Below, one piece after another: positions 59,013 to 64,000 of a stretch of 64,000 nt of DNA. The position numbers and the translations under genes are program-made. The number at the start of each line of letters is the position of its first letter. Positions within the stretch are counted from its first letter, which is position 1. A model generated the notes under the pieces. That model made no database searches, had not been told where the DNA came from, and was given only the letters and a program-made list of their open reading frames with translations. This stretch comes from Prorocentrum cordatum (taxonomy: Eukaryota > Sar > Dinophyceae > Prorocentrales > Prorocentraceae): positions 740,969 through 804,968 of the forward strand of contig CAUYUJ010020726.1 of NCBI GenBank assembly GCA_963575745.1, written 5' to 3'.

Positions 59013-59135
59013 CACACACACACAGACACACACACACACACACGCACGCACACACACACACACACACACACTCACACACACACACACACTGACACACACA
59101 CACACACACACTCACACACACACACACACCGCTGC
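59013..59135. repeat. CA dinucleotide tract
   Basis: (CA)n of about 120 bp with ACG and CTC interruptions. Shorter CA runs recur to about 61130. Confidence 0.96.
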
Positions 59136-59230
59136 GAGCGCGGTCGGGGAATGGGGGGGTGGATGCCGTGGCCAGTTGTGGCTAGGGGCCACGATGTCTC
59201 CCCGGATTGCATGGCCCCCTCTTCTCATCT

Positions 59231-59356
59231 TGCCATCGCTCGGACGTGTGCACTTTGTCTCGGCGGGGATTATTAAGGAGCATCCTGGATCATCCTGCGA
59301 AGAAACCACGCACGAAACCGACACAAAAACACAAAAAATGGACGTCCGAGCGACGG
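59231..59356. mobile_element. Family-D TIR element, copy 4, between 40-bp direct repeats
   Basis: CCATCGCTCGGACGTGTGC to GGACGTCCGAGCGACGG. About 40 bp on each side (59190-59230 and 59361-59400) are nearly the same: ACGATGTCTCCC.GGATT and CATGGCCCCCTCTTCTCATC. Confidence 0.85.
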
Positions 59357-59558
59357 GGAGACGATGTCTCCCAGGATTTCATGGCCCCCTCTTCTCATCT
59401 CATTCGCAGCGCGGCCACCGTCACGCAGCGGCGTCGAGATCCCCAGCCACACGAGCACGAAGCGAGTTCAGGAGCCCCGGGAGGCGCGCCGGGGCCCGGG
59501 AGGCCCAGTGGGCAGGCAGAGAGGGGAGGAGGGGCGGAGCAGAGGAGGAGGGTTGGGG

Positions 59559-59725
59559 GCGGAAAAGAGGGGGGTGATGACTAGGGGGGGTGGATATCAT
59601 GGCGTGGGCCATGATATTTCCCCGAGATTTCATGGCGCCTCTTTCGTATTTTATTACGTCCCTGGCCCCCCCGCTGGGCCGCGCACATGCCGCCGGTCAT
59701 GATTTCCCCCCTCCCCTCTTGGACA
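59559..59725. mobile_element. Family-E element, copy 3
   Basis: Matches 2664-2832 and 50592-50753, with the same inner ATATCATGGC palindrome. Confidence 0.8.
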
Positions 59726-60149
59726 CCCCCCTCGTGGCCGCTCCCGAGAGGGGAGGCGGGGAGGGACAGAGCAGCTCAGAGGGGCGAGAGAGGTGCACTG
59801 AGCCCCACACACACATTGACACCCAGACGCGCAGACACACACACACAGGCTCGGGCGAGGGCTAACGGGAGAGAATCGCCATCGGGGCAACGGGAATGCA
59901 GGGAAGTTGCCTTCAGGGGCCCCCCTGAATTGCCGCCCGGACGCAAGCGTGTGCTGGAAGGGTGCAGTTTGCTTCACCCCACGCTGATTGCCCCTTCTGA
60001 CCTCCCGACCCACACGCAGACACATGCTTCTCCTCCAACGTCCGAGTGGCAAGGCAACATCATGTCAAGCTGTGGCGGGCCCCCCGTGACAGCAACACTT
60101 CTGGCAGAGAATCAGCGTCAGCCATGACACACACACACACACAGGCACA
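59726..60149. other. Unassigned with short CA runs
   Basis: No gene; ACACAC at 59805-59845 and 60125-60140. Confidence 0.4.
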
Positions 60150-60332
60150 CTTACAGTCGGGGCCCTGAAGAAGGAACCCTTTTGGTTGGGGAGGGGCTCC
60201 GCGATCCTTAAGTGTTTCACAGCTTGCCGCAGGTTTCCCTTATGTCTTCGATCGGAAATCGAGGTTTAACTTATGGAAAAAAGGGGCCTCGTTCCTTATT
60301 TGGGGTTCCTTAGGTCAGCACCACGACTGTAG
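60150..60332. mobile_element. Family-B TIR element, copy 4, between direct repeats
   Basis: TACAGTCGGGGCCCTGAAG to CGACTGTAG. The sequence before it (60113-60149: GCGTCAGCCATGACACACAC...CACACTT) is repeated directly after it (60332-60368). Confidence 0.85.
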
Positions 60333-60369
60333 CGTCAGCCATGACACACACACACACACGCACACACTT

Positions 60370-61692
60370 CTGAGCGATAGCGGCCTCGCGTGCGGCGCCG
60401 AGGCGGAGCAAGTCCAAGCGACGGAGCGCTGGCACGCGACCGGGCCCTCGAGCGAGATCGTTTTGAATCCCCGCGCTAGCCTGTGGGCACATAGCCATCC
60501 GGGCATGGATGGCGAGGAGGGAAAGCAGTGCCCGTCGCGGGACGGCGAGGACACGCGAGGAACGCACGCACACACACACAATCGCCGATACACACTTTCA
60601 GTGTCGCGGCCACGCGCGTGGCGGCGCGGCGTAAGAAAGGCCCGGTGGGGAGGAGCGACGCACACGGACACTGCTTCTCGGAGGGCCACTAGCAACACCA
60701 AGCCTCGGCCACACTGGCTCCAGATGCGCGTTGCGATCGAGAGGCGGGGCGGAAGAATTCGGTTGGTTGTCGAAGTGCGTGCAGGTAAAGACGCGTTTGC
60801 TGAGGGCACGCGCGCACAAACATACACACACACACGCTTCCTCCTATACGATAATGTCGCTATGCGATCGGCACGTTCACGCTTAGGCGAATGTCCACCC
60901 AGCGTAGTAGATGGGTGAACTGGATGGGGGCCCTCGCTTGCAGAAAAGGTCGCGTGATGCGGATGCACACGGAAATGGCTTACGCGACGACACCCCAACA
61001 CACAATTTTTCATGTTGCCAGCACCGGAACGGTGATGCATTTGCGTGTCTTCAAATTCGGGATGCGATGCTCGAAATCGTTTGGGCACCTCATCCTCTTG
61101 TAAGGCACACGCGCACACACATGCCGCACCAGTGCAGACACTGATGGAGGCCAATTGGACATTGTGTGAAGGTTTAGTGGGCGAAGGTTAGTTGCCATCT
61201 TCGGATGGACACGATTCCGCTTCCCTCTGTTGTTTTATGACGCGGCTTCTGGCAGCAAGGATGGCAAATATCGTGGTGCATAAAAACTGTTGCACAGATT
61301 GCGGCGGGTGAAATAATCACGCAGAGTGTAAAGAGTGTCGTGGGCGGGGAAGGTGCATGGGAACGCAGAGATTGTGGAGGTCGTAGCGAGCACCGAGGGC
61401 GTTGTGTGTTCAGCGTGCAGAGGCTGTCAGCCGCGTGGAGGGCGCAGAGACGTATGTAAGGACTCGATTGGCGGATGCCGAGAAAATGGTATAGACAGAA
61501 ACAGAACGCCTGCATGATACGAGACACGCACGTTTTCCGTTCATGCGGTTATACCCACAAACAATTTGCGGATGTATGCATGCCAGCAGTATTAAGTGAA
61601 CGTTGTGCACGTGCCCATACGGAGGCTCGGCTGTCCACAGCGTGAGGGGTACGCGGCTACATATAAAACAGGTTTGCAACATGGAGAAGCCG
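60370..61692. other. Unassigned, with short CA runs
   Basis: Scattered ACACAC runs to about 61130. No domain found in any frame; host exons cannot be excluded. Confidence 0.4.
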
Positions 61693-61955
61693 AAAGAGAG
61701 AGAGAGAGAGAGATAGAAAGAGAGAGAGAGAGAGAGAGCGACTCATATGAATGCATAGTGGTATATGCCTTGCGGTCACCAGCGACACCTCCATGCCCAC
61801 AACCATTGACAGCATCATGAAGAACACTGGCTGGATGTTTGTATAATTAGCGGGCACGGAGAAAGGGGGAAGCGAGGGAGGCAGAGAGAGAGAGAGAGAA
61901 ACCACACAAAAAACATAGAGATAACGGAATAACGAGAGAGAGCGAGAGAGAGAGG
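61693..61955. repeat. GA tracts
   Basis: (GA)n at 61693-61740 and 61885-61902, and GAGAGAGCGAGAGAG at 61934-61955. Confidence 0.9.
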
Positions 61956-63416
61956 GATCGAGATGGCGAGAAACAGGCGAAGGGTGAAGTTAAGTATAGT
62001 AAACCGGCTTGCAGACAGGGACGGGATATGTTGGAAGATGGGTGCCAGGAGTGGCAGGTCGTTTTTCCGCCTCCTCTTCGTTAACGCCTCCTCGAGGTGG
62101 TGCGGCCATCCACCGTCTGACTCACATCTCTCTCTTCACTCCTCCCTCATCACTCCAACATTACTCCTGAGCAAGACGATTCTTGGTTCAGGATCGGTGC
62201 GCATGTCTTCTCTCTCCTCCTCCTCCTCCCCATCATCATTATTTGTCCGCCTCCTCCCTCCCCTCAGGCAGTTCGTCTCCGTCTCCGTATTGTTCTCGCT
62301 CGACACTTCATCATCCTTCCTCCCTCTCATCCGCTTCCTTCGTCGTCGTCATCCTTCTCGTTCTCCTCCATTCCTGCCCCACTGGGAGTTCACCGCGCTG
62401 ACAGGTCACCAGACTTCAAGAATCCCATCAAGAATTAATCCGCCAGCAAGCGCAGTTATGTGAACTCGTGCGCCACGCGGTGGTACGGGCCCCCCCCCTC
62501 CTCCCCCTCGTCCCCCTCCTCCTCCTTCTCCTCGCCCGCCTTCTCCACGTGCGCCCGATGCTGCAACGGATGCAGATCGGCCCAACCCCCCCTTCTCGCA
62601 GGCCGACGAGGCCGCAGAGGAGCAGGTGGACGACGAGGACCCCGCGGGCCCCTCCAGGAGGAGTGATCGAATCGATTCGAGCTCTGGGGGCATCCAGTCA
62701 GACCGTCGTCTCATGAGTAGACTGGGCTACCCCTGTTAAGTTTTACCAGCTTATAACACATGCAAAATGCTTGTTACGACGCCCTGAGGACCCACCAGGG
62801 AACTTCGCAATCACTGCCCTGGCGATCTGTGGCACCCCCGTTCGCCTACAAAGCCGACAGGGGGGGCGGGGCCCTCGCACCTGCACGCCTCAGGGTAAGA
62901 GCCCAAGGTCTACAGGTGGCGACCGACCCTCACACCCCCCAGGATGTGCTTCCGAGGAGCAGGCGCGCAAACACTGTTGCCTGTGGCAGGGGTGCGGTGC
63001 CAGAAGTTGAGATTGGTTCAAGAGTCGGGAGTGGGCTTGGAGCCACAACGCGAGCGCGACTGCGGATCGCACGGCTGGGTCGACGACTCCCCTCCAGCCT
63101 GCGGGCGCCTGGGTCGGGCTCCCGCTCTCGCTTGCACTGGCATCTGAACCGCAGCAGACGGCAGAGCCTGCTTTGCTCCTCCTCACTCACTCCTCCTCCC
63201 CTCCCTCCTCATCTTTCTCCCTCCCTCCTCCTTGTCCTCCCTCCTCTCCACTTGTCCCCGAGGAAGAGAGAGCGACAACGGCGACGGCGACACCCGAAGG
63301 CGGCCTGCGCGCAACGAGAGAGCCCCCCCCCCGCACGGAGCAGGAGGAGGCCGCCGAGGAGGAGGTCGCGGCCGAGGCCGAGGCCGAGGAGGAGGAGCGG
63401 GACGCCCTGCTTAGGG
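61956..63416. other. Unassigned, TCC-rich
   Basis: TCC/CTC-rich stretches (62150-62370, 62490-62545, 63180-63255). Several open frames are compositional or unrecognised. Confidence 0.45.
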
Positions 63417-63834
63417 TCAAGTCGGGCTTGTCCCTCTACAGGGGAACATGCAAGAATAGTCACAAAGATGGTATGGGGACTATTGTTTGTTTTTTTTTGC
63501 ATCTTTTGAGCATTTGTTGCACCTGTTCCCCAATCAGAGGTTGCCTCTGTAGGGGTCCTAGCGGATTCATATGGTTAGATTTGGCTCGCCGCCGATTTTC
63601 GCCGCACGCCCGGGTGCCCGGGGGTGCCTGGGCGTGCCCGGGGGTGCCTGGGGGTGCCCGGGGGTGCCCTATAGCCCTACAACTCTATAGCCCTATAGCT
63701 CTATAGCCCTATAGCTCAACAGCCCTATAGCCCTATAGCCCCCTAGCCCTGATTGGGGTTTCGCTCCGGTATCATTCTATCTTTCGTCGAACAAAAAAAA
63801 CCCTGTAGGGCCTGTAGGGGGACAGGCCTGACCT
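63417..63834. mobile_element. Family-C element, copy 6, with internal tandem repeats
   Basis: Left end CAAGTCGGGCTTGTCCCTCT with GGGGACTATTG; right end TTTCGTCGAAC..CTGTAGGGGGACAGGCC. The interior is lengthened by two small arrays (63600-63750). No clear target duplication. Confidence 0.78.
63600..63750. repeat. GGGGTGCCCG and CCCTATAGCT arrays
   Basis: About 10-bp units GTGCCCGGGG/GTGCCTGGGC to 63668, then CCCTATAG with CT, CAA or C spacers to 63750. Confidence 0.9.
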
Positions 63835-63845
63835 CTAGGCCTCCT

Positions 63846-64000
63846 GGATGGGGTCGGAGTAGATGGGGTCGGAGGATTGCGCCTCATCGCCGATGCATCG
63901 CCGATGCGGCTCGATGTGGAGCCCGATGTGCTTCACGTCGACGTCGCCGATGCATCGCTGACGTCAACGATCCATCGACTGTGCATCTCCGATGCATCTC
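63846..64000. repeat. GCATCGCCGATGC-type repeat at window end
   Basis: Short palindromic units around GATGCATCG; related to 56630-56770. It continues beyond the window. Confidence 0.65.

Noticed and set aside
58702-59127. Cys/Val-rich frames on the minus strand
   Set aside because: Translation of the CA/TG dinucleotide tract.

Overview
The window is nuclear DNA of a dinoflagellate; the genus cannot be fixed. The decisive sign is an exact copy of the dinoflagellate spliced-leader exon (core GCCATTTTGGCTCAAG) on the minus strand at 13805-13826, with a one-mismatch copy at 21868-21889. Supporting signs are GC-rich sequence, intronless host genes, very low gene density, decayed LTR retrotransposons of the type common in Symbiodiniaceae-like genomes, and large amounts of triplet repeat and small inverted-repeat elements. 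No rRNA, tRNA, CRISPR array, bacterial operon or prophage was seen.

Host genes. Only two convincing host genes are present, both on the plus strand in single exons. The first (587-1363) is a histidine-phosphatase/phosphoglycerate-mutase-like enzyme with its catalytic residues intact. The second (8018-10321) is a 767-residue protein that joins a sulfotransferase domain to a multi-pass transporter of the PAPS-carrier type (SLC35B2/B3-like). PAPS is the sulfate donor of sulfotransferases, so the fusion links donor transport and sulfate transfer in one chain. An intron-like duplicated segment and a small upstream ORF precede it.

LTR retrotransposons. A decayed Copia-order element lies on the minus strand (13678-22110: gag, protease remnant, methyltransferase-like accessory domain, integrase, RT, RNase H), broken by stops, frameshifts and three nested insertions. 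A nearly intact Ty3/Gypsy-order element of about 11.5 kb lies on the plus strand (35611-47094). It has 755-bp LTRs about 2% apart, a 4-bp TCGA target duplication, and a polyprotein broken by one frameshift. This element carries a cytosine-C5-methyltransferase-like domain between RNase H and integrase. Both elements have a spliced-leader sequence in sense orientation inside both LTRs, 120-150 bp before the LTR end, as expected if trans-spliced RNA was the template for reverse transcription.

The rest is a mosaic of short terminal-inverted-repeat elements (about 120-230 bp). I grouped them by eye into families A-R, several of them with target duplications of 5-10 bp. Between them lie tandem arrays (11 units of about 88 bp at 51.2-52.1 kb; about 92 bp at 12.3-12.8 kb; others) and long GGA/CCT, CT, CA, CGT and GA tracts. 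One family-C element (50903-52202) has an exact 10-bp target duplication and contains the whole 88-bp array. Most long open frames in these repeats come from triplet composition and are not annotated as genes.
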